64,000 nt of DNA from Adiantum capillus-veneris (lineage: Eukaryota > Streptophyta > Polypodiopsida > Polypodiales > Pteridaceae). The translations under genes and the position numbers were made by a program. The DNA is taken from NCBI GenBank assembly GCA_014529385.2, contig CM043942.1:29779969-29843968 (forward strand). The letters run 5' to 3'. Position 1 is the first letter of the stretch. The number at the start of each line of letters is the position of its first letter. The notes below the pieces were generated by a model, which made no database searches, was not told where the DNA came from, and worked only from the letters and a program-made list of their open reading frames with translations. Below, piece by piece: positions 43,547 to 54,105 of the stretch.

Positions 43547-44305
43547 TATGCCCTACACTAAGCTCGGTTAGCACTTTACGCTTCCTTGTGGTGCAATTTC
43601 TATCATAGGAAAGGCAAGGAAGGAGTGTGTGGAGATTTCTGTTTTTTGCGTTTTCTGCATTTGCTGTCAAGTTTCAATTTCTGCTATTGTCTGCGTTTTT
43701 TCAATTTCTGCAATTTCAGCATTTTCAAGTTCGGCGTTTTCAATTTCTGCAATTCTGCGTTTTTTTAATTTTCTGCAATTTCTGCGTTTTTTCAATTTCT
43801 GCGTTTCCTGAAATTTCTGCATATCTGCGTTTTCAATTTCTGTATTTTCTTAAAACGGACGGGTTGGTTTGTATAAAAGATAGATCGGGATCATTTTCCC
43901 AAGCCCAAGCCCAAGCCCAGGCCTCAGTCCTCAGTTTTATGATATATACTAGACTCACTCTTATATATATACCCTACTCCCTCAAGAGAGAATGAGAGCA
44001 TGTGGGACAAGTCCTCCACTCTCCTCCTTTCTCTTCCCACTTGCACCCTTAGACTTTCTAGTTTGGGCCTAGTTCCCTACTGGAAATTGACAGTTTTAGG
44101 GATTCCGAGGGCATAGAGTGACCAAACGGAGGGCTGTAAAGCACGGCACGATCCTCTGACCGATACGCTCGTTTCAAGCTATCACACGGCCCATTCCACG
44201 ACACGCTCTAAAAAATCTAGCAAAAAAACAAACAAAAAACACGCTAAAAACTAGTCACAAGGCCTCCTAGAGCAGCTTTTTGACACCTTAGGGTATCAAA
44301 AGCAC
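43547..44305 (+). other. Leader of Gypsy-Na with a degenerate short repeat
   Basis: About 200 bp (43635-43850) is built of TTTCTGC/TTTTCAATTTCTGCA variants, giving Phe-rich ghost frames in all three readings. Further on is a CCAAGC tract (43898-43920), which Gypsy-M has in inverted form near 63040-63120. No gene. Confidence 0.75.
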
Positions 44306-46540
44306 ATGCACTTACGCTCTAGGCGGGTGCTAGAACACGAGCATATTGAGGGTGCCTCTGTTCATACGGACACCCATTACCCATCCACGATAAGCTCTAG
44401 ACCCTCAGCGGGGACACAAGGTAGCACCACCCAAGACCCTAAAATAGCCGCTAGTGATTCCTCCTCCGACTCAGAAATCATGGAAGCATACCCTACCCAA
44501 AACACTAAGAGAGAAGGCCATGCACCTCCCGAAGCTCCACAGCCTAGTACTAGTATGTTTAGCCGTTTCATGGAAACATTAGGTAGAGCTACTCGCTCGG
44601 AACCTGATGCAAATGAAGCACACGAAGGGGGTGGGGAAGTGGAATCTCCTTTCACATCGCACGTGGACCCCACACCCCCAAAGAGTGTCCATGTGGATAT
44701 CCTACCAACTTCTTACCAAGAAGGCCCTGTTGAGCTGCCTCCTTCAGAAGTTCCCTCTAGAGTACCGTTGGTGACAAGTAAAACCACGGGGAGCAACATT
44801 GCTTCTACCTCACAAGAAACCATTAACACGTCGTCTCTAGAAGGATTGTTCATTAATGATCATTGGACATACGACCTCCACACTGAGGTGTTGACGGATC
44901 TACACTCTGGCCACGCCTACCATGTAGGATGGATAGAGATTGTACAATCCACCTCTAGTGCCACGAGCATCGAAGATCAACAGAAAATGATCTGTAATGT
45001 TATCCATGGCATTATTCAATTAGAAAGGCAAAACCGAGGGGTAAATATACTCTCAACTGGCCCCATGAGATTTCTGGATACGAGCAAGGCTCAACAGCCT
45101 ACTCTATCACAAATGGAGACTCCTCTAATGAGCCCCATGGACCCATCTTACGTCATTTCACCTGGGGTCTCTATGCAATCTGAGCCTCCGAGCGAAAACT
45201 TTCGCTTCCCTAACTTGGCTCAACCCTCTATCAAGGAAAACACAGTGCTCACTCCAGGGATAAGCCTGACAGAGAATGTACCGATGACATCTACGGTTAG
45301 CGCAGTGCCACTACCTAGTGTCGTAGTACCTAATATGGGGCCTCGACCGTATGTGCCTCTAGCCCCTTATGCACACATGGCCCCCACACCTCCAATTGTA
45401 CCACTTGCTTATGCTCCTCGAGTGCCGCTCCCTAGCCCTTATCCGAGTGGACCTATGCCCGGTTATATTCCATATCCTGCATCATCCACACATATGCCAA
45501 GACCGGTACCCATTCCTCTCCCACATATGATTCCAAGAGTACCTCCACCGGCCCTACCTCCTCACATAGGTGACTTGGCAGCGTTTGCTCAAACCATAGG
45601 TCGATCTATCGCGGAAAATATGCGTCACGCATCTGATAGAGAGCCTAGAAGTAAGGCAGTACAAATTGCCAAAATCACGCAAAAATTCAATGGGGACGAA
45701 GATGCTAGAAAACACATTGAAGTGTTTGAACAAGTATGTGATTCCTTAGGGGAACGCAACGAACTACATAAGTGCAATGCCTTAAGCTTGACATTAAGTG
45801 GGAAGGCTGGAGATTGGTATAGGACCCTAAGGGTGGACGAGAAAACAATCTACCCTACCCTTCGAAGGTTGTTTCTAAAGGAGTACATACGAGAAGGTGT
45901 GCTTTGGGGTGTAGCATCTCAGCTACAGAAGGCCGAACGTAAGGAAGGAGAGTCAGTAAGGGACTTCATTAGTCGTCTAAAGCACTTAAACTCTCGTTGC
46001 CCTGTAAATGAGCGCTTCAACAATAACCAACTGCTTGATCGATTCATTCGAGGGTTGAGGAATGAAGGAATCTATAATGGACTAGTGATTAGAGGTATCA
46101 CAACCTGGGAAGATGTCACTGCCAATGCAATCCAATTAGAGGACAACTTGATGATAGCAGGCATGAGGGTGTCTACTGACATGAGATCCACTAGCTCACA
46201 AGCCATTGAGTATGAACCCATGACTGCAAAGCCCATTGCCAATGAGCCAAAGGTATTTGAGACATTCTTGACAGACCTCACCAAGGCAATCCAAGAGTCT
46301 CTTAAGGATAATCGACCCCCTCAAAATAGTCACATGTATCCAAGAAGGGAGCAACAATGGTGTTCCATTTGCTTAGGTCCACATAGCACTAGTGAGTGCC
46401 CTACGTTTAGAGTAAAATTTAATGGAACTTGCAACGCATGTGGTAGGTATGGTCACCAAGCTAAGGATTGTTTAATGATCAAATGTATGATGGCAAATAG
46501 ACCACCTGTAGCCTGGACGGATGCGCCTCGAGGAATATGA
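44306..46540 (+). CDS. gag: Gag of Gypsy-Na
   Basis: 744 codons from ATG 44306 (MHLRSRRVLEHE). Residues 1-250: acidic, Ser/Thr-rich. About 270-430: Pro-rich with repeated P-Y-P/V-P-L stretches. About 455-620: retrotransposon Gag core (KFNGDEDARKHIEVFEQVC, LSGKAGDWYRTL, RRLFLKEYIREG, SVRDFISRLKHLNS). Near the end are two zinc knuckles, CSICLGPHSTSEC and CNACGRYGHQAKDC. Gypsy-M shares the whole arrangement. Compared with Gypsy-M, the frame ends early (TDAPRGI) at a deletion junction that moves the following protease into another frame. Confidence 0.92.
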   Translation: MHLRSRRVLEHEHIEGASVHTDTHYPSTISSRPSAGTQGSTTQDPKIAASDSSSDSEIMEAYPTQNTKREGHAPPEAPQPSTSMFSRFMETLGRATRSEPDANEAHEGGGEVESPFTSHVDPTPPKSVHVDILPTSYQEGPVELPPSEVPSRVPLVTSKTTGSNIASTSQETINTSSLEGLFINDHWTYDLHTEVLTDLHSGHAYHVGWIEIVQSTSSATSIEDQQKMICNVIHGIIQLERQNRGVNILSTGPMRFLDTSKAQQPTLSQMETPLMSPMDPSYVISPGVSMQSEPPSENFRFPNLAQPSIKENTVLTPGISLTENVPMTSTVSAVPLPSVVVPNMGPRPYVPLAPYAHMAPTPPIVPLAYAPRVPLPSPYPSGPMPGYIPYPASSTHMPRPVPIPLPHMIPRVPPPALPPHIGDLAAFAQTIGRSIAENMRHASDREPRSKAVQIAKITQKFNGDEDARKHIEVFEQVCDSLGERNELHKCNALSLTLSGKAGDWYRTLRVDEKTIYPTLRRLFLKEYIREGVLWGVASQLQKAERKEGESVRDFISRLKHLNSRCPVNERFNNNQLLDRFIRGLRNEGIYNGLVIRGITTWEDVTANAIQLEDNLMIAGMRVSTDMRSTSSQAIEYEPMTAKPIANEPKVFETFLTDLTKAIQESLKDNRPPQNSHMYPRREQQWCSICLGPHSTSECPTFRVKFNGTCNACGRYGHQAKDCLMIKCMMANRPPVAWTDAPRGI

Positions 46541-48212
46541 GATTCCATCCTCACCAGTTCCTAGTCAAGGACCTACACCCTGCAAAACGCCAATGAATGT
46601 TGCCAAACTAGTGGACTTCATGTCTTCTGAGGTCCGAACCACGATCATAGCAAAGCTGTATGGAGATCCTGAGTTATTCCTTGCACTTCGAGCATTCCTT
46701 AACAGAGAGCTACGAACGGGATTACCGCAGTTTGCGCAACCAAATAGGCCTGACTCGATTATGATTGATGAGGAAAATCATGTGCAATCACTTGACTTAG
46801 ATGGACACGAGTCTGTGATTGAGGTACCCATTAACGAATTAGGGCAGTATTTTGAAGGCGACGAGTCTAATGCGACCCTACCCATCACTACCAAGGGATT
46901 AACTATAAAGGGAATTCTTGATGGTGGTGCGGGAGTTAGCATCGTTACAAAAGATTGTTGGGAATCCATGGGAAAACCCTGCCTCAGTGTTACTAACATT
47001 GTGGTAAAGATGGCAAATGGTACCATAGCCAAACCTATGGGGATGCTCAAGGATCTTAAGATCAAAGTTCTAGGACACAAGGTACGACATACGTTCATTG
47101 TAATGGATTTCTCTAAACACCTTATGTCATATGAAATGATTTTAGGACGACCATTCATGAGGGAAGCACAAATGGTTCACGATTGGTCTAAAAATCATGT
47201 CTATTTGCAATTCCAAGACTCTGTCCTTAGAGTGGATTTGGTGACTGGTAAGGAACACCCCTTAGGGAGTAAAACCATTATTGATCATCGCTCTGACACC
47301 ACAGTTCACTCGGCCCCACTACAATATTGTTACACTTGTAAGAAGGATACAGACATTGGCCAAGATTCTCCTTACATGGATGTGTTACCGGGTATGACGG
47401 AATCAGACAATGTGGATTGGGTCCACCTAGCATCAACCATAGACACTTGGGGAAATAGGGGGACGACCTGGGTAACACCTGAGGGGGATGAAATGCCTAT
47501 ACCCTTAAATATGCTACAAGCAATGCATATCGCTTCCAACAAGACTCATCCTAATGTAACGAAGAAAACATACAAGTGGGTCCCTAAAGCTTCTTTAGTG
47601 ACCATAGCTAGTGCTAAAAAACAGAAGCCTTGTAAGAAACGTACCACTCGCTCCAAGAAAAGTAAGAAAATGTTGCGATGGATCCCTAAACGACTATTGG
47701 AAGCCCAAGGCTACTATCAAGGAAATGATCAAATCTGGGTGCCAAAACATAGATTGTGCGCTTACCTATCACCTGACCCAAGTGAGCCCAATCCCATAGC
47801 TCCAAAACGAATCAATGATCGTGGAAAGAAAAAAATCATGGAATGTTACACACCCGTTCTAGAGCTAGTTTGGGTACCAAAGAAAGAACGAATTGATCCA
47901 CCTAGCTCAGGAAGGGGGGAGTCCCATGAAGATTCTAGCTCCTCATGTAATACATCCATAGAGGTAAAAGCTTCTACACATCCTCCATCTATAGTAATGG
48001 ACCTCCATGAAGCTACACAAGAATCCACACCTCCCAGTGTTCAAGAATCACCTGATGAACCACTTCAAGTTCGATCCTGGGAGAGTACCTTACCACCGTT
48101 GCAACTTGACGAGGCACCTAGGGTAATAGAAAACTACTGGAAAAAATCCTCACCTATTACCAACTGGAACAATTGGTTTCAAAGGGTGACAAGCTCATTT
48201 CAAATGGTATGA
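46521..48212 (+). CDS. ORF 2 of Gypsy-Na: protease joined to the post-integrase domain
   Basis: 563 codons, overlapping gag by 20 bp in the +1 frame. Residues about 1-130: linker (LYGDPELFLALRAFLN, YFEGDESNATLP). About 130-240: retropepsin with GILDGGAGVSIVTKDCW (DGG site) and MILGRPFMREAQMV. After MHIASN (about residue 338) the frame passes straight to KTHPNVTKKTYKWVPKASL. In Gypsy-1 these two points are about 3.65 kb apart, with RT, RNase H and integrase between them. The C-terminal part has four motifs YKWVPK, RWIPK, IWVPK, VWVPK and ends WNNWFQRVTSSFQMV. It may be made by frameshifting, reinitiation or not at all. Confidence 0.9.
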   Translation: MRLEEYEIPSSPVPSQGPTPCKTPMNVAKLVDFMSSEVRTTIIAKLYGDPELFLALRAFLNRELRTGLPQFAQPNRPDSIMIDEENHVQSLDLDGHESVIEVPINELGQYFEGDESNATLPITTKGLTIKGILDGGAGVSIVTKDCWESMGKPCLSVTNIVVKMANGTIAKPMGMLKDLKIKVLGHKVRHTFIVMDFSKHLMSYEMILGRPFMREAQMVHDWSKNHVYLQFQDSVLRVDLVTGKEHPLGSKTIIDHRSDTTVHSAPLQYCYTCKKDTDIGQDSPYMDVLPGMTESDNVDWVHLASTIDTWGNRGTTWVTPEGDEMPIPLNMLQAMHIASNKTHPNVTKKTYKWVPKASLVTIASAKKQKPCKKRTTRSKKSKKMLRWIPKRLLEAQGYYQGNDQIWVPKHRLCAYLSPDPSEPNPIAPKRINDRGKKKIMECYTPVLELVWVPKKERIDPPSSGRGESHEDSSSSCNTSIEVKASTHPPSIVMDLHEATQESTPPSVQESPDEPLQVRSWESTLPPLQLDEAPRVIENYWKKSSPITNWNNWFQRVTSSFQMV

Positions 48213-49822
48213 TCTACCCAAGGAAGGGGGGAGTGTTTGCTGACAGTCATCATTCATTTGTTTCCCTCTCAACCTTTTTCCCTGACCTCTCAATTCCAAT
48301 CTTAGGGAATGTACATATAAAGCTTTATACTCACACAAAAAAAAAAGAGCAAGAGAAATTAGCAAACGAGTATGCACATTAAAGTCAAAACATTGACTCA
48401 GACCTACACATGTCACATTTGGTACAGTGAAACAGAAACCTATGCCATAAAACACCTTTGATCCTCATCACTTGAGTGATGGAGGGTAAGTAAGATTAGT
48501 ACGATAGGAGTGTTTCTGTTTTAGAGTTGAGTGATTAGCAAAGTTCTCTTTTCCCACTGATGTGCCTCCTGGAGGTACTCCTTTTGTTTCCTAGTGTGTA
48601 CAGGAGCGTGTTGCTATTGATAGGATTTGGACGTTCATGGAACCTTTCTCTCGTTCACACTTCAAATCAAGCGCGACCATCAACACAAACAGGTGTTTCT
48701 TGTCCATTAGCATTGCCCTTATCTTTTTGCATCCATGTTTGTCTGCTTTGATTGTGATTGGTAGCATAATATTCAGCGCATTGGTTAGTATCAAACATTT
48801 AATTCAATGTAGTGTTTTGTCATAGTCACTTGTTTAGGGGTAAAAATCAAGCAGTCCGACTAAGCTAGTTTGACCAAGTTAGGTGTAAGAAATCTTCTCT
48901 TAATACCATGGGGAATGCCTTCCTAATAAGCAATGGTTACTTAGGTTCTTAATCCGATTTAGGCAGCATTGTATGAAATGTACTAGGGCTTTCTAGTGGG
49001 CTTAACCCTATCGACCTTTAGCTTAAGTATTATAAAGGGAGTTTACTAATGTGATGATCCTGGGGAATGTAACAGTGTTATATGACCTCCCAAAGTTACA
49101 AAATTAAAATGCTGAAAATGAACAAACAAAAAATCAAAGTGCCACAATGTAAAATTTTAAGCTGGAAGAGAAATCCTGGCTTGAATTGGTACTTCACTCA
49201 CATGTATTGCCTATGGTACTAGAGCCCTAGAGGTTCCCAGTGTGGGCGCTTTTCCTTGAAAAGCAAAAAACCCAAGGCATACAAAATAAGCACCCACTTC
49301 ATAATTGAATCAATGAGAAAAGACTTTGGGGGGTCAAAGAAAAAGTAATCAGTCAGGCGATGATTTCATGAGAAATTCCTTTTATGGTAGCTTAACTACA
49401 AAGTCTTCTAGGTATAGCCTCTAGTCAGCCCTCGAACATGAATACTTGGCTCTCGCGATTAAACAACTTAATTGACCACAGAAAATTAAGAAGCTTACCC
49501 ATGGTATTAATATTCGATCTCTAGTGCTTTTCGACCGTCAAATTAGCGACCCCAGACTTGTTTAATTTTTTACCTTTACATCTGTTTATGCATTTGATTA
49601 CATTGCAATTTAATGTTCATTGCTAACAAATTGTTTGAAATTCTTTGACCAATCAATTTGTCTACCTAAAACTGCATATGCTTTTTAAGAGAATGCAATT
49701 ACTGTGCCAATGTTGTTTGATTTTGCAGTGACTGAAGAAGGCTAAGGACATTCATCTCAAATGCTCTTCCACCTCGACGACCCAGCTTCAACTCAATAGC
49801 TTCCGAGGACGGAATCTACATC
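48213..49822 (+). other. Long 3' noncoding region of Gypsy-Na
   Basis: 1.6 kb without a coding domain. It starts with an internal purine tract (48218-48233), then TGTTTGCTGACAG and a TATA-like TATAAAGC near 48317, aligned to 4728-4900 of Gypsy-1. Short frames on both strands have no recognisable content. Confidence 0.7.
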
Positions 49823-49835
49823 AGGAAGGGGGGCA
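49823..49835 (+). promoter_or_regulatory. Polypurine tract of Gypsy-Na
   Basis: AGGAAGGGGGGCA, directly before the 3' LTR. Confidence 0.85.
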
Positions 49836-50129
49836 TGTGAAACCCTCATGGCTCACGGACACCTATCACCTACGATGGACGCGTATTATGTATTTGGTAG
49901 AGTCAAGTACCGGGCTTGTCGGACCAATAGGGAAAGGTAGAGTGATCGCCAATGAGAGGCGCACTTTAACTTGGACATTCAAGGGATTAGTTGGTTAAGC
50001 ATGGGCGCCCAAGTGTGAATGGGGTGAGCTCCTATAAAAGCCAACTAAACCTAATTTTTACTCATTCTCTCATTTGTGCAATTGAAGAGTGCTCTTGCTC
50101 CATCTCCATCTTCTTCTTCTTCACCTCCT

Positions 50130-50163
<34 letters not shown>

Positions 50164-50414
50164 GGAGAGTGTGTGTGCGATCAAGCATTACGAAGGCACG
50201 ACGGCGGCGAAGCGGTTGAGCGCGGCACGACTGCAGCTTCTTCTTCATCGCGGCGAGGAATCCACCACGAAGGCGAGCGTAGAGCGGTGAGTGACACACC
50301 CTTTGTTTTCTTGAGCTTGCTAGTTTAGGCTTGTTGTGTGCTTGGAGCCGTTTGTGGCTCGCACACGGTGTATTGGCAAGTCCCTTGCTTCGACAGTGCG
50401 GCAAGGAGCGCACA
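49836..50414 (+). repeat. 3' LTR of Gypsy-Na
   Basis: 579 bp, same length as the 5' LTR, five substitutions. Confidence 0.95.
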
Positions 50415-52521
50415 GCATGATAGAAAGCCTTCTATTGAGCACATGCGTGTTTTTGGCTGTTTGGCATATGCTTTGGTGCCACAAGTGCAACGCAAAAAAT
50501 TCGATGATAAGGCTGTCAAATGTATTTATGTTGGTTATAGTGCTTAAAGCAAAGGTTACAGGTTGTATCATCCACAAAAAAAACGTATTCTGGTTTCACG
50601 GGATGTAGTGTTTGTGGAAGATTCTCTTCAGCCATTGCTGTCATGTACTAGAGACAGTACTGTAAGCTCACAAGACATTTATGACACTTTTTTGCCTCTT
50701 TTCAGTGGTGGAAATACGAATGTAAGTTCCAATGAGGAAAATGTACAGCCTATGGGGGTTTATGAAAATGTTTTAGATCAGCCTATTACTGATGCACATG
50801 TACATGATGTACTTGATGAGGAAAGGGCTAAAAATGAGCAAGCTAGAGGTATGCCAAAATGGCTGGTGCACACTTTGCGTGACAGTAAATTGGATGCACC
50901 TTTGTCTAGTCGTACTCGTTCAGGCTCTCGCCATGCATCTTATGCATCAGATTGTTATGCTTTGGCTATGTCTAGCTTACATGATGTTGAGGAACCTCTG
51001 TCTTTTGATGAAGCACAAAATTCAAAAAATTGGATGGCTGTCATGCAATCAGAATATGATGCACTTATAGAAAATGACACATGGACTTTATGTGATTTGC
51101 CTCCTGGCAAAAAGGCCATTGGTACAAAGTGGGTTTACAAGTTGAAACGCAAGCCGGATGGTGAGATTGATCACAATAAGGCTCGACTTGTTGCAAAGGG
51201 TTATGCACAGCAAAAAGGCATAGATTATGAAGAGACTTTTGCTCCAACTTTTCGTATGACTACTGTGAGTTTTCTATGTGCATTGGCAACTCATTTTGGT
51301 TGGGATGTACATCAATCAGACATTGTTACTGCTTTCTTGAATGGTGACATATTTGAGGAAGTTTATGTAACGCAGCTCGCAGTTTTGTCATAAAAGGACA
51401 AGAGGACAAAGTGTGTAGATGTAAGAAGGCTTTGTATGGGTTGAAGCAATCTCCTCGTGCTTGGTATGAGAAAACTGACACTCATTTGGTTAAACGAGGC
51501 TTTCGTAACAGTCCAACAGAAAGCACATTGTATGTAAAGCGTGAGGGTGATGTACTTCTCATTGTGGTTCTTTATGTTGATGATTTGCTGATCTCACTAG
51601 ACCAAATGAGAGACATATTGCTGAATTTAAGGCTGATTTGAATGCTACTTTCAAGATGAAAGATTTGGGGCTGTTGCATCATTACTTGAGTATACAGTTT
51701 AAGCAGTGTGATGGTGGTATTGCCTTGTGTCAGAAAAGTTACATAGAGACATTGCTATGTAAGTTTGGACTTGAGGATTGCAAACCTATTGCCACTCCCA
51801 TGGAAACAAGTTTGAAGTTGAGTCTACATGATGCTGGCGATCCGTCTGATGTCACTCTTTACCAAACTGTTGTTGGCTGTCTCATTTATGTATGCAACAC
51901 GAGGCCGATTATTCAGTTTGCAGTCTCACGGGTCAGCAGAGACTAGGGTCTAAGCATTGGCAGGCTGTCAAGAGGATTTTCTGCTACCTTAGTGGCACTT
52001 TACATCTTGGCTTGTTTTATCCCAAGGGGGGATCATTGCCGCTAGACTTACATGCTTTTTCAGACTCATATTGGGCTGGTTGTTTTGACACGCGAGTGTC
52101 CAGAAGTGGTTTTTGTTTCATGCTTGGCAGTTCATGTATATCATGGTTGAGCAAGAAGAAACCTACTGTGGCCACTACGAGTTGTGAGGCTGAGTACAGG
52201 GCAGTCTTCATAGCTATGGTTGAGTGTGTATGGCTCAGACGCCTTATGGCTAATTTGGGTGTTGGACAGGACATTGCCAACACCATCTACACTGACAGTC
52301 AAAGCGTGTTGGTAGTTGCGAGGAACCCAGTTTTTCATGCTTGCACAAAGCACATTGAGGTGCATTACCACTATGTCAGGGAGAGGCTCTCAGCAGGAGA
52401 GATCAGCTTGGCTTATGTGCCAACACAGGACAAGCTTGAAGATCTTTTCACAAAGGCATTATCTCATGAGAAGCTTGAAGCTTTCCGCAAATCTTTGGGT
52501 TTACTCCCCTTTGTGGACTGA
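50415..52521 (+). pseudogene. gag-pol: Integrase C-terminus, RT and RNase H of Copia-A
   Basis: Continues Copia-A after Gypsy-Na. 50420-50562: KPSIEHMRVFGCLAYALVP. 50563-51393: linker and RT fingers (WMAVMQSEYDALIENDTW, NKARLVAKGYAQQKGIDYEETFAP). A one-base loss near 51375 shifts the frame. 51411-51641: LYGLKQSPRAWYEK and LYVDDLLIS; another shift near 51595. 51638-51946: end of RT. 51892-52521: RNase H (AFSDSYWAGC, where Copia-B has DSDWAG, and TSCEAEYRA), ending TGA at 52519-52521. Confidence 0.88.
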
Positions 52522-52584
52522 TCATGTCCTCAAGGCATGGCACTTCCCTTTACTCATGTGCTAGCTCTCGTTCACCGCATCACT

Positions 52585-52596
52585 CCAGGGGGGATT
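52585..52596 (+). promoter_or_regulatory. Polypurine tract of Copia-A
   Basis: CCAGGGGGGATT before the LTR start TGTTACC; Copia-B has CCAAGGGGGATT at 58289-58300. Confidence 0.85.
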
Positions 52597-52824
52597 TGTT
52601 ACCATATACATGTGGTAGTGATGTGTGTGAACACAGTAGGACCGCCGGGGCATTTTTTCCCTCTTTAGGAGGGTTTTTTCCCCCGAGCATTGTATATATT
52701 CACATCACTCTAGGGCTATCTATCTTTCCATTGCACACTAAGTAATACACTTTCTATTGTGTGCCTTGAGCTTCCTTCGTCTTCTCCAAGCTGTGTGTGT
52801 CTTTGTGCAACCCTAATTACAACA
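52597..52824 (+). repeat. 3' LTR of Copia-A
   Basis: 228 bp, followed by TATCT (52825-52829). Confidence 0.92.
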
Positions 52825-52829
52825 TATCT

Positions 52830-53511
52830 CTTACTCTTCTTGTCTAATTTTTGATTGCGGCTGATCTCTAGTGAAGAGTCACTAGATGAATTGCTACTAA
52901 AACTCCCTTGGATAGATTGTCATCTAGGGTACCACTAGGCCCTGAATGGTTTGTCCCCACATTTGCTCTAAGATTTAACTCAGATTCTTTGTCCTCAGAG
53001 TCAATTTCAATTGATGATTCTGACCCCAAATCGTGTGGGCTATAGTCTTGTGAGACGCTACTGGTTCCAATGCCAGTCAAGCCTTCATCTTGTAGGTCAT
53101 CAGAAGCTATATGCATTGCTTCTAGCATATTTAAGTGTATGAGTGGTGGCATTTCATCCCCCTCAGGTGTTACCGAGGCGCCCTTCTGTTTCCCCAAGTG
53201 TCTATGGTTGCTGCTAGGTGGACCCAATCCACATTGTCCGACTCAATCATCCCAGATAGTACATCCATATAAGGAGAATCTTCCCCAACATCAGTGCTTG
53301 CTTTTATACGTGTAACAATATTGCAATTGGACCGAGTGAACTATGGTGTCAGATCTATGATCAATTATAAACTTGTTTTCTAGAGGATGTGCTCGACCAG
53401 TTACAAGTAGAACTGCAAGTAGACATGGTTTTTAGACTAGTCATGCACCATTTATTCTTCCTCATGAAAGGACGTCCTAAGATCAACTCAGATGCCATAG
53501 TGTGCTTGGTG
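52830..53511 (-). pseudogene. Protease C-terminus and linker of Gypsy-M
   Basis: Between the two copia insertions. 52868-53227 reads TPEGDEMPPL, MLEAMHIASDD, SQDYSPHDLGSESSIEIDSED, matching 300-540 of Gypsy-1. Upstream, 53228-53511 holds the remains of LGRPFMR and the following residues in broken frames. Confidence 0.8.
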
Positions 53512-53516
53512 GAATC
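53512..53516. repeat. Target-site duplication of Copia-B, left copy (GAATC)
   Basis: Identical to 58526-58530. Confidence 0.9.
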
Positions 53517-53743
53517 TGTTACCATATACATGTGGTAGTGATGTGTGTGAACACACTACGACCACCGAGGCATTTTTTCTCTCTTTAGGAGGTTTTTTCC
53601 CCCGTGCATTGTATATACGCCCATCACTCTAGGGCTATCTATCTTTCCATTGCACACTAAGTAATACACTCTTTGTTGTGTGCCTTGAGCTTCCTTTGTC
53701 TTCTCCAAGCTACGTGCATTTCTCTGCAACCCTAATTCCAACA
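53517..53743 (+). repeat. 5' LTR of Copia-B
   Basis: 227 bp, TGTTACC...TTCCAACA. Confidence 0.92.
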
Positions 53744-53745
53744 AT

Positions 53746-53760
53746 CGGTATCAGAGCAGG
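53746..53760 (+). promoter_or_regulatory. Primer-binding site of Copia-B, first base changed
   Basis: CGGTATCAGAGCAGG; Copia-A has TGGTATCAGAGCAGG. Confidence 0.85.
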
Positions 53761-54105
53761 TTGCATCCTCCCGAGCTTAGTCGCCAGCTGCTCAACCACA
53801 TGCCTGCTCACTTTCTTCGATTTCAGTGAGCTTTGGAAAGCGTTCACAGGTCGACAAACATTTCGGGAGTACTCGTCGAGCTCAGTTTGCTCAGATTTTT
53901 GTTTCGGGCTCATTTCGGCCTCCGTTTCCACTATAGGCAGGTCTGCACAGGCAATTTTATCATTTTGTGCAAAATTTTTGTTAGTGCCAATATCTTCATA
54001 ATAGGTGCCTTACAGTCTTCTACAGTTTGTGCTATATAGCACGTGTTGTTCCCGCTCCGTTTCTCCTATTTTCGGGCAGTTTTCACATCAGGTGCAACAT
54101 TTACC

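Larger units (their letters stand above)
42946..50414 (+). mobile_element. Gypsy-Na: young non-autonomous gypsy element
   Basis: Two 579-bp LTRs (42946-43524, 49836-50414) differ at only five positions. The 5-bp duplication GCATG is perfect (42941-42945, 50415-50419). It has a primer site, leader, a 744-codon gag, a 563-codon second ORF and a purine tract. There is no RT, RNase H or integrase. Gag and protease match Gypsy-M, and the end of ORF 2 matches the post-integrase ORF of Gypsy-1. So it is a deletion derivative that must have been copied by enzymes from a relative. Confidence 0.93.
21462..52824 (+). mobile_element. Copia-A: Ty1/copia element split by two later insertions
   Basis: 228-bp LTRs at 21462-21689 and 52597-52824, primer site after the left one, purine tract before the right one, and duplication TATCT. 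Own sequence: 21462-23581, 42320-42945 and 50415-52824, in the order Gag, PR, INT, RT, RNase H, which is the copia order. The LTRs differ at about 12 of 228 positions by eye. It is closely related to Copia-B. Gypsy-L and Gypsy-Na sit inside its integrase region. Confidence 0.92.

Noticed and set aside
43627-43995. Phe-rich ORFs in the Gypsy-Na leader
   Set aside because: All three frames are open because of the TTTTCAATTTCTGC repeat; the products are repetitive by-products.
46521-48212. Envelope-like gene in Gypsy-Na
   Set aside because: The C-terminal part sits where an env gene could be, but it has no signal peptide, membrane segment or glycoprotein-like features, and it is Lys-rich with W[VI]PK motifs.
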